The notes under the pieces: model-generated | Database searches by the model: none | What the model saw: only the letters and a program-made list of their open reading frames with translations | Told to the model about the DNA's origin: nothing | NCBI RefSeq assembly: GCF_020215665.1 | Contig: NZ_CP084061.1 | Coordinates: 1,302,001-1,366,000, forward strand | DNA: 64,000 nucleotides | Source of the DNA: Blautia parvula | GTDB lineage: Bacteria; Bacillota; Clostridia; Lachnospirales; Lachnospiraceae | Direction: 5' to 3' | Part shown: one piece after another, positions 1 through 9,375 of the stretch | Numbering within the stretch: the stretch's first letter is position 1 | Layout of the letters: every line of letters begins with the position of its first letter | Position numbers and translations under genes: made by a program

Positions 1-2
1 TA

Positions 3-152
3 GAGACAGACACCAGCACTGCCCTTCCCGGACTTTTTGCAGCAGGAGACTGCACAGGCGGCCTTCTTCAGGTATCAAAAGCCGTCTATGAAGGAGCCCT
101 TGCGGGAACAAAAGCTGTGAAGTATTTAAAAAAGCTTCCGGAAGCAGTGTGA
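3..152 (+). CDS. trxB: thioredoxin reductase, C-terminal fragment (window edge)
   Basis: The window opens inside this gene; only the last 49 codons are present. The fragment carries the FAD-binding signature GLFAAGDC near its start, followed by a helix rich in small residues, which is the normal C-terminus of bacterial NADPH-thioredoxin reductases. The enzyme is a cytosolic flavoprotein that passes electrons from NADPH to thioredoxin. The thioredoxin gene begins 93 bp downstream on the same strand, the common trxB-trxA pairing, so assignment to TrxB rather than to another member of the same flavoprotein family rests on both motif and neighbour. Confidence 0.85.
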   Translation, partial: ETDTSTALPGLFAAGDCTGGLLQVSKAVYEGALAGTKAVKYLKKLPEAV

Positions 153-245
153 CACAGTCACAGAAAAGTGGGCCTGCATCTGATAGAATAGGCTCATAAA
201 GATGAGAAACCAAAAATTTATGATAAAAATAAGGAGTGTATAATT

Positions 246-554
246 ATGGCAATGGTATTTGATGAGAAAAACTTTAAAAGTGAGGTATTGGATTCTGTTG
301 TTCCTGTAATGGTAGATTTCTGGGCAACCTGGTGTATGCCCTGCCGCATGCTGGGGCCGGTTATTGAGGAGATCGCCGAGGAATCCAAAGGCGCGTATAA
401 AGTAGGCAAAGTAAATGTGGATGAGAATCCGGGTCTGGCTTCCTCCTACGGCGTTATGAACATTCCCACGGTTCTGGTGTTCAAGAATGGAAAGGTTGTG
501 GAAAAATCTGTGGGAGTTGTTCCAAAAGGGCAGCTTTTGAATCTTCTGAAATAA
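246..554 (+). CDS. trxA: thioredoxin with WCMPC active site
   Basis: This is a 102-residue thioredoxin, the usual family length. It is a cytosolic disulfide reductase recycled by the preceding thioredoxin reductase. The active site is at residues 29-33 and reads WCMPC instead of the classical WCGPC; the cis-proline loop (NIPTVLVF) is present near residue 77. The residue between the two cysteines affects redox potential, so this variant may have altered reactivity (inference). The start codon at 246 has an AAGGAG site nine bases upstream. A strong intrinsic terminator follows at 576-604. Confidence 0.93.
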   Translation: MAMVFDEKNFKSEVLDSVVPVMVDFWATWCMPCRMLGPVIEEIAEESKGAYKVGKVNVDENPGLASSYGVMNIPTVLVFKNGKVVEKSVGVVPKGQLLNLLK

Positions 555-575
555 AAACAGAGATGGATGGATAAA

Positions 576-604
576 AGGGTGCGGCTTCCTGCCGCACCCT
601 TTTT
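576..604 (+). terminator. intrinsic terminator after trxA
   Basis: The arms AGGGTGCGGC and GCCGCACCCT form a GC-rich stem with a five-base loop, followed directly by a T run. It lies 22 bp after the thioredoxin stop codon and also separates it from the convergent Crp/Fnr gene. Confidence 0.9.
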
Positions 605-617
605 CGTCATGCCTGCC

Positions 618-1289
618 TTACGGCAGCAGCTCATAAAGGCTGCTTTTATTTTCAATCTTGATTCCGCCGCGGAACAGGGATATATCCCCCTTTTTTACCA
701 TCTGTTTCAGGGTTCTGCTCACCGCTTCCCTGGCACTGCCGATGGCTTTTGCGATTTCCTCATGGGTCATACGGATGCTGTCATCCTTCCTCTGTGCGGA
801 TTCGTCGATGAGAAAAGCGGCGATCCTCTGAGTCAGACTTAAAAACAGCATCTGCTGCAGAGCCTCCACAACGCTTGAAAAACGCTCTGTGGCAATCTTG
901 TAGGCATAATTCTCCACATAGATATTGTCCACCGCAAGAGCGGAAAATACAGGTGCCGGTATCAGCAGAACATCACAGTCCGCCTCTGCCTCTATCTCCA
1001 CATCAAAGGTGATGGCTGACAGGGCACAGGAAGCTGTGAGCACACAGGTATCCCCTTCCCTGATCCGGTATATGGTCACCTCTTTGCCCTCGTCAGACAG
1101 GAGATACGCACGGATAACGCCCTTTAAAATAAATACGGTTCCCAGGCATTCCCTGGTGGGTGAATAGATCAGGCTTCCCGCCGGATAGTGCACTTCTCTG
1201 GAATCCCGGCACACCCTCTCCTGCTGCTCTTTTGTCAAATGTTCCCAGAAAGGTGTCTGCACCAGAACTTCTTTTATTCTATCTTCCAT
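618..1289 (-). CDS. Crp/Fnr family transcriptional regulator
   Basis: This is a 223-residue cytosolic regulator with an N-terminal cyclic-nucleotide-binding-type beta barrel and a C-terminal winged helix. The recognition segment reads THEEIAKAIGSAREAVSRTL around residues 168-187, typical of Crp/Fnr proteins. No N-terminal cysteine cluster of the Fnr iron-sulfur type is visible, so the ligand is unknown. I chose the ATG at 1289 (MEDRIKEVL) because a GGAAGGA site precedes it by seven bases; an in-frame ATG nine codons upstream has no such site. The gene is divergent from the SGNH hydrolase gene and may regulate it or the thioredoxin pair (inference). Confidence 0.88.
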   Translation of the reverse strand: MEDRIKEVLVQTPFWEHLTKEQQERVCRDSREVHYPAGSLIYSPTRECLGTVFILKGVIRAYLLSDEGKEVTIYRIREGDTCVLTASCALSAITFDVEIEAEADCDVLLIPAPVFSALAVDNIYVENYAYKIATERFSSVVEALQQMLFLSLTQRIAAFLIDESAQRKDDSIRMTHEEIAKAIGSAREAVSRTLKQMVKKGDISLFRGGIKIENKSSLYELLP

Positions 1290-1304
1290 TTTTGTATCCT
1301 TCCC

Positions 1305-1333
1305 TTGCAATTCCATTTTTTAGCCCTTACAAT
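1305..1333 (+). promoter_or_regulatory. candidate sigma-A promoter for the SGNH hydrolase gene
   Basis: TTGCAA at 1305-1310 and TACAAT at 1328-1333 are separated by exactly 17 bp and point at the hydrolase gene starting at 1376. The site overlaps the upstream side of the divergent Crp/Fnr gene, so the regulator could act here. Confidence 0.5.
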
Positions 1334-1375
1334 AAGATATGCATGTGAAATATGAAAAAAGGAGAAAATTCCTTT

Positions 1376-2068
1376 ATGAGACAAAAGAAACTTTCTGATT
1401 ACCTGCTGCGCTTTGCCGTTCTTCTGGCCGTCATACTCCTCGTCCTCCGGCTGACCTGCCCTTCCCAAACGCGGATCGCCTGTGTGGGGGACAGCATAAC
1501 CTACGGCGCCACGATCCGGGACAAAAGCCACGACAGTTATCCCGCACAGCTTGGAACTATGCTCGGCCGGAAATATTCCGTAAAAAATTTCGGTGCCAGC
1601 GGATACACACTTCAGGAAAGCTGTGACAGACCTTATACGAGCCACAAGCGGTACAAAAAAAGCCTGGACTTCAAACCGGATGTGGTGCTGATCATGCTGG
1701 GGACCAACGATACAAAGCCCTATAACTGGATCAGCACAGAGGCATTCCAGGATGATTACCGGCAGTTGATCCTCTCCTACCAGGAGCTGCCATCCAGACC
1801 GGATGTCATTCTCATGACGCCTGCCTCTGTATTCCCGGAGAATTTCAATCCTGCAAAGCCCTATAAGATACGGGCCGGCGTAGCCGGCGAAGCAGCAAAA
1901 GCAGTCCGTGAGCTCGCCAAGGAACTGGGACTGCCTTTTATCGATATTCATGAGGTGACTGCCAGCCACCCCGAATTTTTCCTCCAGGACGGTGTCCATC
2001 CCAACGAACTGGGAGCCAAAGCCATTGCCCGGACTGTCTATGAGGCCCTGAAGGATTGGGGGTACTAA
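1376..2068 (+). CDS. membrane-anchored GDSL/SGNH-family esterase or lipase
   Basis: This is a 230-residue SGNH hydrolase. An N-terminal hydrophobic stretch at about residues 11-26 suggests a signal anchor, so the enzyme probably acts outside the membrane. Block I (GDSIT, nucleophile serine) is at residues 38-42. The GASG block, the GTND block with its asparagine, and the C-terminal DGVHPN block supplying Asp and His are all present. The family hydrolyses esters of carbohydrates, lipids or acyl groups; the substrate here is not evident. The start at 1376 follows an AAAGGAG site 11 bases upstream. An in-frame ATG at 1352 overlaps that site and is less likely. Confidence 0.85.
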   Translation: MRQKKLSDYLLRFAVLLAVILLVLRLTCPSQTRIACVGDSITYGATIRDKSHDSYPAQLGTMLGRKYSVKNFGASGYTLQESCDRPYTSHKRYKKSLDFKPDVVLIMLGTNDTKPYNWISTEAFQDDYRQLILSYQELPSRPDVILMTPASVFPENFNPAKPYKIRAGVAGEAAKAVRELAKELGLPFIDIHEVTASHPEFFLQDGVHPNELGAKAIARTVYEALKDWGY

Positions 2069-2172
2069 GCTTTCCCTCTCTTTTCATCAATATACCACAT
2101 ATCAGGAAGTTATTCCAGTACAGAATATTTTAACCGGTCTGCCGGCACTACTTTTTCATACGGTCAGCGCAG

Positions 2173-3591
2173 TCAATACGCAGACCTGTCTGAACTGTTA
2201 CGCTTTGCCATCTCTGTGCGGATCACCGGCAATTCTTTGTCCAGGCGGTAAAACAACATAAGTACAGAGCACAGGGCCACACAGATAACGGGAATCCAGT
2301 TGTAGCAAAAGCTGATCGCGCTCTGTGCACCTGCTGACTGCACGGCTTTTGCCGCATCGAATCCGCCTGCCGCAAGAATCCAACCCATAACTGCCTGTCC
2401 AAGACCGAGTCCCAGCTTCTGGGCTGTGCTGACGCCTGCATTGCCCATTCCCACAGCCACAACACCGGTCTTCCACTCTCCGTATTCAATCGTATCTGAC
2501 ACCATTCCAAAGGCCATACCGCCGGCAGCCCCTAACCCCACGCCTTTTACTGCGTTAAAGAAAATAAGTAACGGAAGGTTTGTACCGCACAGGCCTGTGC
2601 CTGCGAATCCCGCCATCATAGCAATAAGACCGACCTGATAGGTTCTGTGTTTTCCGAATTTCTTCATGAATGCCGGTGTGAGGAACATGATGCCAAACTG
2701 TGCGATGGACAGCGCGTTGTTGATCGGGGTGTAGAAGCCTATATCCCCGAGAACATACTGCGCATAGTAGGCTGCCGCCACTGCGTACATGACAATGACA
2801 AAGAAAATCAGGAACATACAGACTGTCATCAGAACCCAGTATTTATTTTGGAACAGGGATTTTACGGCTTTCCTTGCAGGTACGGATTTTTCTTCTTTTT
2901 CTCCTCCTGACTGTTTTTCCATGTTTTTTACGCGTTCCTTTGTTCCGAAGAAACAGAGGATACTGGCAGCAATGACAATTATGCCTACAATCATAAAGGC
3001 TTTTGTCCATGCTTTCTGTGTGTAGATATCACCGTCTCCGAATTTGTTCAGCCAAGTGAGGAAGAAGGTGTTCATGGTGATGTTCGCCAGTGTCTGGAAA
3101 ATCATGTTCATGTTGCCCAGCAGACCACGGTCAAAGTCATTCTGGGTCATAAGGTAATTCATGGAAGTATACGGTACATACATAGCTGTGTAGAATACGG
3201 CGTTTACCAGGTTATACATGATAAATATGTAGACGTATTTTATAAATCCGGTCATGGATGCCGGGATACAGAACAGCAGCAGTGTGGAAACTGCCAGCGG
3301 AATACACATGCGCACCAGCCAGATCCTGGCCTTGCCGTGTTTGGATTTGGTGTGGTCCACGATTCCGCCCATGATCAGATCGCTGATACCGTCAAATACT
3401 TTTGACAGAGCAATGATCGTGCCTGCCACACCTGCATCCACGAAGGATACATTGGTCAGATAGATCATAAAGAAAGCTGACATGATGCCGTTTACCCACG
3501 CCATACCATAGTTGCCGATACCGTAGCCGATGCGTTCGCTCCAGCCTAATTTTGCTTTGGGGTCATTATGTTTTGATGCATAACTAAACAT
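2173..3591 (-). CDS. GPH-family sugar:cation symporter (MFS fold)
   Basis: This is a 472-residue polytopic membrane protein with about twelve hydrophobic segments. The N-terminal part has the glycoside-pentoside-hexuronide hallmarks: a GYGIGNYG helix near residue 23 and the cytoplasmic loop DHTKSKHGKARIW near residue 79, which corresponds to the conserved loop 2-3 of MelB-type carriers. It would import a sugar or glycoside with Na+ or H+. The start is supported by an AAGGAG site. It is the last gene of a minus-strand run with an esterase and a GH-A glycosidase, so the cargo is probably a plant-derived glycoside or its oligosaccharide (inference). Confidence 0.9.
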   Translation of the reverse strand: MFSYASKHNDPKAKLGWSERIGYGIGNYGMAWVNGIMSAFFMIYLTNVSFVDAGVAGTIIALSKVFDGISDLIMGGIVDHTKSKHGKARIWLVRMCIPLAVSTLLLFCIPASMTGFIKYVYIFIMYNLVNAVFYTAMYVPYTSMNYLMTQNDFDRGLLGNMNMIFQTLANITMNTFFLTWLNKFGDGDIYTQKAWTKAFMIVGIIVIAASILCFFGTKERVKNMEKQSGGEKEEKSVPARKAVKSLFQNKYWVLMTVCMFLIFFVIVMYAVAAAYYAQYVLGDIGFYTPINNALSIAQFGIMFLTPAFMKKFGKHRTYQVGLIAMMAGFAGTGLCGTNLPLLIFFNAVKGVGLGAAGGMAFGMVSDTIEYGEWKTGVVAVGMGNAGVSTAQKLGLGLGQAVMGWILAAGGFDAAKAVQSAGAQSAISFCYNWIPVICVALCSVLMLFYRLDKELPVIRTEMAKRNSSDRSAY

Positions 3592-3662
3592 TTTCTTCTC
3601 TCCTTTTCAGGGCAGTGTTTGGTCTTTACTGCCTCAGTTGTAACGCTTCAGCCACGTTACCC

Positions 3663-5192
3663 TCAGTTTTCATAAAACCGCATGTCCTTCCAGAGTTCCA
3701 TAAGCTTACTGAAATCCCGTATTTCTGTCCTGCTCACTCTGTCAAAGACACGGACCGGGGTGTGATATCCCGTGTATTTTGGCCAGTTCTCTTTATCGGG
3801 TTCCCCTGTTTTTATAAACCGGACCCAGGAACTGTGCATAGCTTCTATCAGCGTGTCTGCGGTTTCCTCCGTTTCCCCGTCAAAGATAAATCTGCTGAAA
3901 GCAAATTCTTTGTCGGCGAACATACAGGGAAGTTCATAAGCGTGGGAGGCTCCCATCCCTGTACTTTTCCCGGATCTTGAAACAAATTCAAAGCTATACA
4001 GCCACACATCCCCGTATGCTTTCTGGGCTTGCGCTGCCTTCAGGGAAGGCATACGAAAAGCGTAGTCTGTGGCAAAATTTATAAACGGTTTTAACTGTTC
4101 CGCCGGGACTTCTCTTTGTCTGTCTGATACTTCTTTCAGCTTCTGTTCTTCCGGGGAAGACTGGTAATAACGGATCATTTCCGGAAGCGCGGCGGCATGT
4201 CCGTTCTTTTCAAACATAGCAGCAGTCATGGCCCAGTTGTTTGGAAACCCCGTCTTTTTCGGATGGACGAACAGGGTCCCCTCATGCTTGTTGGTACCGA
4301 TGAGAAGCTTTACGCCCTCTGCGCTGCCGCTGCGGATGGCATCAATGGGGCGTACGGGAAGCAGATCGTCCTGTATGGGGCCGGGAAGAAAGATTCCCGG
4401 GTTTTTGTACTGGTGCTTTTCTGCCACATAAGTATTGCCTTTCTGCAATTCAAAGGGATTTATCGTTCTGAGCTTCTGCAGATCCCCCACGTTCCACCCC
4501 ATGCCTTCCAGAAACAGATCTATATTCTCTCCGGCTGTCCTGTGGGTGGCAATACAGTTCGGCAGGGGGCTTTGTGCGATTGCCTGGCTGAACATACCTT
4601 TTACGGCGGGAGCTGCCAGCATATTGATCACAGAGGCTCCGCCGGCTGATTCTCCGGCTATGGTGATGCGGCCGGGGTCGCCGCCGAAAGCTTTTATATT
4701 TTCATGGATCCAGGTTATGGCAAGAATCTGGTCAGATACACCGCAGTTACTCTCAAAATCTTCACAGCCGGGGTATGTTGTAAAGTCATAAAATCCCAGT
4801 ACATTTAAACGATACTGAACGGAGACAAAGACAATACCTTTTTCCGCAAATGAGACACCGCTGTAAAGGGGAACGGACGCTGATCCCGTATTGTATCCAC
4901 CGCCGTGTATCCACACAAGAACCGGCAGATCCTTTCCCTCCATGGGGCGTCTTATGTTCAGGGTAAGGCAGTCTTCGCTGCCTTTTAACTGTCCTTCGTC
5001 CAGTTGGACGGCTTCTTTTCCATAGTCTCCGGCGTCATAAATCCCTTGCCATGGAGCCACAGGCTGTGCTCTTTTAAAGCGCAGGCTGCCAACGGGAGGC
5101 TGTGCAAATGGGATGCCCAGATATTCCACCAGATTGTTTCTCAGATAGCCTTTTACTTTCCCGGATGTTGTATTTACCACGTATTCTTTCAT
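3663..5192 (-). CDS. type-B carboxylesterase
   Basis: This is a 509-residue alpha/beta hydrolase of the carboxylesterase type-B family, at the usual family length. The oxyanion-hole HGGG is at residues 96-99. The nucleophile elbow GESAGG has its serine at 182, the likely acid is Glu304 in NKHEG, and the likely histidine is 417 in GASHAYE. No signal peptide is seen, so it should be cytosolic. It lies 10 bp downstream of the GH-A glycosidase gene and 71 bp upstream of the GPH symporter gene. A role in removing acyl or phenolic ester groups from an imported glycoside fits this context but is inferred. Confidence 0.9.
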   Translation of the reverse strand: MKEYVVNTTSGKVKGYLRNNLVEYLGIPFAQPPVGSLRFKRAQPVAPWQGIYDAGDYGKEAVQLDEGQLKGSEDCLTLNIRRPMEGKDLPVLVWIHGGGYNTGSASVPLYSGVSFAEKGIVFVSVQYRLNVLGFYDFTTYPGCEDFESNCGVSDQILAITWIHENIKAFGGDPGRITIAGESAGGASVINMLAAPAVKGMFSQAIAQSPLPNCIATHRTAGENIDLFLEGMGWNVGDLQKLRTINPFELQKGNTYVAEKHQYKNPGIFLPGPIQDDLLPVRPIDAIRSGSAEGVKLLIGTNKHEGTLFVHPKKTGFPNNWAMTAAMFEKNGHAAALPEMIRYYQSSPEEQKLKEVSDRQREVPAEQLKPFINFATDYAFRMPSLKAAQAQKAYGDVWLYSFEFVSRSGKSTGMGASHAYELPCMFADKEFAFSRFIFDGETEETADTLIEAMHSSWVRFIKTGEPDKENWPKYTGYHTPVRVFDRVSRTEIRDFSKLMELWKDMRFYEN

Positions 5193-5202
5193 TGCGGTTT
5201 CC

Positions 5203-6417
5203 TCATGATTTCTTCCTTAAAAGTGCCACTTTTTTCCCTGCTGCAGCTAGGTCTTCGTTACCGCCCGCTGCCTCCTGTAAGACATATGCCTTTAATCTTG
5301 GTCTGCAGTTCTTATGGGGTTCCTCGAAAAATCCGAAGTACACTTCTGCCCGGCCGCCGATCTGGTTTTTCTCTATGCCCTGCTTTTCCAGCATTCCTGT
5401 CTCGGTCAGCAGCCGGAAATTATAGATAGTCCGGACATAAGGGAGTTCTCCCGCAAGCTGCAGCAATTTACGTGTATATTCAGCCTGCATTTTTTCAAGC
5501 TTGGGATCTCCGCAGTCTGTAAAACCTGTTTCCGTTAGGATGACCTGTTTCTCTGCATCACCGTATTTGCACATGACACGATATGCTGCGTCGTTATAAT
5601 CCTTCCACAGATAGTCCGGTTCCTCAATGTGCAGGAACAGATCCGCCTCTCTTTTATCCTGGCAGGTACTCATCTGATAGGGGTGCCATGCCACCAGGTC
5701 AAAGTAATCATCCGGGTCTGTGGACCAGAATTTTCCTGACCGGATGCGGCTGTAAATCTTGTCCAGAGTCCACGCGATTCCATACATGGGCGGCAGGAAG
5801 TCCGGCAGATTTCCTCCCAGCCAGGGCGTGCTCAGCGCCGGGGAAAAGGAAACAACTTTTGCATTGGGGTTCGCTCTTCTGATGCCCTTTGCGGCAAAAT
5901 ACATGAGGTCAACCGCTATGTCCAGCTTCTCCTCCGGGCTAAACGGCTCTGACATATCGCTGTCAAGAAATCCGTCAGGCTGCAGAAACGCATTGATGTT
6001 CCACTCATTTCCCACCTCCCACTGGGACACCTGGGGAAACAGGGATACCATGGTAAACCAGGACTGCTCCAGCATCTCAAGTGTCTGACGGTAAAGACTG
6101 CCTTTTGTCAAATCTCTCCTTGGAACTGCATGCCCTGTATGCTGAATACATCCCTCCGGCAGAAACCACTCGTGGCTCATGCCCGTCACTTCCAGATCCA
6201 GCTCTACTGCCCTGTCCAAAAGCTCTGTATGAGCGGAAACGGCCTCCTCATCAGGTGTAAGAGGGTCCTTCAGAATCTCTGTCAGATGCATCCAGGAACG
6301 GTATGCCGTACATCCCAATGCCTTTACCAAATCCAGATATTCTGCTGCCGGTACATGGGTATCCCGCTCCCGCTGGATCAGCGGTTCCCCGATTCCGTAA
6401 AAACGTTCTGAAATCAT
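5203..6417 (-). CDS. clan GH-A glycoside hydrolase (TIM barrel)
   Basis: This is a 404-residue protein with the signatures of a clan GH-A retaining glycosidase. The acid/base glutamate is in WEVGNEWN (Glu138) and the nucleophile glutamate is in ILTETGF (Glu296), at the ends of strands 4 and 7. I cannot assign the exact GH family; GH5- or GH39-like is possible. No signal peptide is visible, so it probably acts on imported glycosides. The ATG at 6417 has an AAAGGAG site seven bases upstream; the frame stays open 113 codons further but without such a site. It is the first gene of an operon with the esterase and symporter, and two tandem repeats that may bind the AraC regulator lie 72-103 bp upstream. 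Confidence 0.82.
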   Translation of the reverse strand: MISERFYGIGEPLIQRERDTHVPAAEYLDLVKALGCTAYRSWMHLTEILKDPLTPDEEAVSAHTELLDRAVELDLEVTGMSHEWFLPEGCIQHTGHAVPRRDLTKGSLYRQTLEMLEQSWFTMVSLFPQVSQWEVGNEWNINAFLQPDGFLDSDMSEPFSPEEKLDIAVDLMYFAAKGIRRANPNAKVVSFSPALSTPWLGGNLPDFLPPMYGIAWTLDKIYSRIRSGKFWSTDPDDYFDLVAWHPYQMSTCQDKREADLFLHIEEPDYLWKDYNDAAYRVMCKYGDAEKQVILTETGFTDCGDPKLEKMQAEYTRKLLQLAGELPYVRTIYNFRLLTETGMLEKQGIEKNQIGGRAEVYFGFFEEPHKNCRPRLKAYVLQEAAGGNEDLAAAGKKVALLRKKS

Positions 6418-6488
6418 GTGCTTTCTCCTTTGATTGTCTTGTGTTTTGATGTATTTATAATAGCAGTGGACGGGAAATTGATATACTG

Positions 6489-6520
6489 TTATTTTGTTGT
6501 TTTTGTAATTATTTTGTTGT
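6489..6520 (-). promoter_or_regulatory. tandem candidate AraC-type operator, glycosidase operon
   Basis: TTATTTTGTTGT occurs twice in the same orientation, at 6489-6500 and 6509-6520. The starts are 20 bp apart, about two helical turns, which is the spacing expected for an AraC-family dimer. The pair lies in the A/T-rich leader of the GH-A/esterase/symporter operon. Related copies lie upstream of the GH78 gene at 9376 and 9444, which supports one regulator acting on both units. I see no convincing consensus -35/-10 pair here, as is common for activator-dependent promoters. Confidence 0.5.
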
Positions 6521-6599
6521 AATAATGATGTTGTGTGGGGATGGGGAAAGGAGGGAGGGAGCGTTTGGGGATGGGCGGAAAATATATCATTATCTGGTA

Positions 6600-6666
6600 A
6601 AATAATAAAACCCCTTTTGCATACAGACTGCTGCTCTGGTGTTACAGCCTGTATGTAAAAAGGGTT
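6600..6666 (-). terminator. long-stem terminator after the GH78 gene
   Basis: The arms at 6609-6626 and 6649-6666 pair over about 18 bp with one or two mismatches around a 22-base loop. On the minus strand they are followed by a T-rich tract. The structure lies about 180 bp beyond the GH78 stop codon. The rest of 6418-6847 holds no gene I can support; it contains the glycosidase leader and unassigned sequence between this stem and the GH78 stop. Confidence 0.65.
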
Positions 6667-6847
6667 GTGTAATAATGTTACTTTTTGTTTCAATCCACAT
6701 TCGGTAATTTCATAGAGTATGATTACGTCATATATGGATGCGAGGCTTGCTCTCATGTCCGTGGAGGATACGGTTTCTCCCCGTCCGTCACTGCCGCTGA
6801 GTTTGTTTTGGCGATTTATGCCTCCGCCTATAAAGGTGAGGAAATTT

Positions 6848-9163
6848 TCACACAGGCGCAGGCAGCACCTCTATATCTTCCGGTACCGTATACTCCACTT
6901 TACAGTTCCCATGTTCCAATTTCCATGACACCTGTATATCACCCACCGGTGTTTTTACTTTCCCTGACGCATGTGTCAGATATCCCGCTGTGGGAGCAAT
7001 GCGGACTTTTCGGAATCCGGGTTTTGCGGGGCGTACCCCAAGCGTGACGCAGGGCAGTTCATATAAAATAAGAGCACCCCATCCGTGGCATTCACTCCTG
7101 GCATATGCCTCTGCTTCCACACAGGTCGTGCAATGATTTCTGACCATGTTTCTCCATATCTCCCAATACTGGTTTGTATATTGATACAGTCCTGTCTTTT
7201 CCAGAGCCCGAAAGAGATAGAAACACATGGCAACGGTACACTGGGTATACTTCTTATTTTTTATGGTTTCCAACAGATTCCCGGTCCCGGTAATTGTATC
7301 TACTGTATCTGTCAAAACCGCAAACACCTGGCAGTGCTGACTGTATTCCTCGACTCCGGGGCCGTCCTGAAGCATACTATTTTTCCCTGTACAATAGGTT
7401 CTGACAGCATTCCTGACTTTTTCCGCCTTTTCCGAAAATCTATGCGCTTCTTCCCTTCGGTCCAAAAATAACGCCAGTTTTGCAGCGTGCTGAAGGCCGT
7501 AAATATATAATAGACTTTCCATTGTGATTGGTCCATTCACCCCGGCCGGAGGCATTCCTGTGGTGTCGTTCCACTCCTCTGCCCAATCAATAAAAGACCA
7601 GAAGGGAGTCTCCATATTCATTCCGCCGATTTTCCCCACATATCCCTGCGGGGTCAGATTTCTATCAAAAAAGTTTAAAATCTGATGAATTGCCGGCATG
7701 TATTCCTCTATCAGCTTTTTGTTACCGAAATACATCATGTGGTCATAGACCATCAATATATAATAAACGGAAAATCCCGGAATCACATTGGGATTGCAGT
7801 TCGGATAGCAGCAGTTCAGCAAACCGTCATACCGCTGGGATCGTTTTAAATCGTCCAGACATTTCCTGGCCAGTCTGTCATCCGCGCTGACTGCATATGT
7901 GTAAAGAATCTGCTGCCTTGCATCCATTATATACTGGAGCTGCTCATAAAAAGGACAATCCTCGTAGCTTTCATGCATACACCGTCTCAGAGTTCTTTCG
8001 CTGATATCCCAAATGTCTGCTAAAGTGTTATCGGAGGTTGTAACCTCTGTCTGCACCTGCAGAGGGTATCCTGTTTCTTCGTAATGCATGCTGCAGAGTG
8101 TAAGCGGTTCCTGTCCTGTAATGATGTGCAGCCGTATAAAACGGAAGGTACGGAACCAATAAGGTTCATAGGTTTCCGGCATATCCGGACTGCCAAATCC
8201 CCCCACAGAATATGTGTCTTCATAGCCCTGCAGATGGCCGTTCATGTTATCTGCTCGGTCTCTTTTTACCGGGATTTTTTCCGGCCCTGTAAAACCATTT
8301 TGGACGTAAGCTTCCGAATAGAGGAATTGCACTTTGGATCCTTTTCCGTGACAAAATTCTGTTTTCAGATATCCTGTCATTTCTTCTCCTGCGTCAAGTT
8401 CTATAATTTCTTCGGTTTCTGCAGGGAATTTTAAAGTTTTTTTCCCATTTATAAAATCTGCCCAATCCTGACCAGTATATCCGGATTTTTTAACATCCAT
8501 AACACCGGAAAACTGACGCTCTTTCCGGTACATAAAAGGGATAGTCCGGGGATATAAATTACCCGGGCTGATGGCTTTTGAAATCTGTTTATTGATATAC
8601 GGTCTTGCCGCATCCCATAGGCTGTCATCATAGGTATCTGTCTTCCAGCCGAAGAGTTCCGGATTTCCTATGACATTTTCATGTATGATCAGGGGAGCAA
8701 AACGTTCCTCTTCCCGAATAAATAAGACGGAATCGTCTTTTTTGCATTTCCAGGATGCGTCGGCGGACAACACATATTGTTTTCCGCTGACAGTCCGTAT
8801 TTCCCCCTTCACGTACAGGCCCGGTACCGGTGTACGGAACATTCCGTGATTTCCTTTTTCCGGGTCCTGGGGATAGCGGAGAACAGAGACTGCGATTACA
8901 TTTATACCATCTTTCAGATATGGCATTATGTCAATGGTATCATAAAACCATATCTGCAGATCGCCTCTGGAAGGTCCTGCTTCTATGAATTTTCCATTGA
9001 TATATAGTTTATAGCGGGTGTCTGCGGATATGTGCAGGGCTGCTTCCTTTATTTTTCCGTCTATGTCTATTGATTTGCGAAAAAACACGATTCGCGGCTT
9101 TTCCTTGTCTTCCGAATTCCAAGACGGGCTCCAGATCCAGTTTGAATCTTTCAGATATTCCAT
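6848..9163 (-). CDS. GH78-family alpha-L-rhamnosidase
   Basis: This 771-residue protein has the GH78 order of domains. An N-terminal beta-sandwich begins WIWSPSW and includes ADTRYKLYINGKF, followed by further beta domains and an (alpha/alpha)6 catalytic barrel from roughly residue 370. The catalytic segment YEDCPFYEQLQYIMDARQ near residue 400 matches the acidic pocket of the family, and the WAEEWND segment follows. It would release terminal L-rhamnose from glycosides; the absence of a signal peptide suggests intracellular action. The start has an AAAGGAG site six bases upstream. Its neighbours (GPH symporter, esterase, GH-A enzyme, AraC regulator) suggest a rhamnosylated plant glycoside or flavonoid as substrate. 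Confidence 0.88.
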   Translation of the reverse strand: MEYLKDSNWIWSPSWNSEDKEKPRIVFFRKSIDIDGKIKEAALHISADTRYKLYINGKFIEAGPSRGDLQIWFYDTIDIMPYLKDGINVIAVSVLRYPQDPEKGNHGMFRTPVPGLYVKGEIRTVSGKQYVLSADASWKCKKDDSVLFIREEERFAPLIIHENVIGNPELFGWKTDTYDDSLWDAARPYINKQISKAISPGNLYPRTIPFMYRKERQFSGVMDVKKSGYTGQDWADFINGKKTLKFPAETEEIIELDAGEEMTGYLKTEFCHGKGSKVQFLYSEAYVQNGFTGPEKIPVKRDRADNMNGHLQGYEDTYSVGGFGSPDMPETYEPYWFRTFRFIRLHIITGQEPLTLCSMHYEETGYPLQVQTEVTTSDNTLADIWDISERTLRRCMHESYEDCPFYEQLQYIMDARQQILYTYAVSADDRLARKCLDDLKRSQRYDGLLNCCYPNCNPNVIPGFSVYYILMVYDHMMYFGNKKLIEEYMPAIHQILNFFDRNLTPQGYVGKIGGMNMETPFWSFIDWAEEWNDTTGMPPAGVNGPITMESLLYIYGLQHAAKLALFLDRREEAHRFSEKAEKVRNAVRTYCTGKNSMLQDGPGVEEYSQHCQVFAVLTDTVDTITGTGNLLETIKNKKYTQCTVAMCFYLFRALEKTGLYQYTNQYWEIWRNMVRNHCTTCVEAEAYARSECHGWGALILYELPCVTLGVRPAKPGFRKVRIAPTAGYLTHASGKVKTPVGDIQVSWKLEHGNCKVEYTVPEDIEVLPAPV

Positions 9164-9375
9164 GGCAAACTCCTTTAGACAGTGTGATCGTTGGCAGTTT
9201 GATCAATGTCGTTCTGCCTGTGATTTTTCCTGTTTTGTTGATGGGAATTGGTCTGTAATATTGGGGAATATAGGTATGTATGGATTGCCGTTCCCACCGC
9301 TTCTGTTCCGTTTTTTGAAGATTCGTCGCTCCACTTGTGGTTGTCATTCCACTTATAGTGACAGAGAATCTTCAG

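Noticed and set aside
6418-6756. N-terminal extension of the GH-A glycosidase frame by 113 codons
   Set aside because: A strong AAAGGAG site precedes the ATG at 6417; the extension crosses the terminator and operator repeats and has no homology I recognise.
9070-9258. Plus-strand open frame ending in a hydrophobic segment (SVIVGSLINVVLPVIFPVLL)
   Set aside because: It overlaps the GH78 start antisense, has no ribosome binding site, and most of it is the reverse of coding DNA. A membrane-protein remnant is possible but unsupported.
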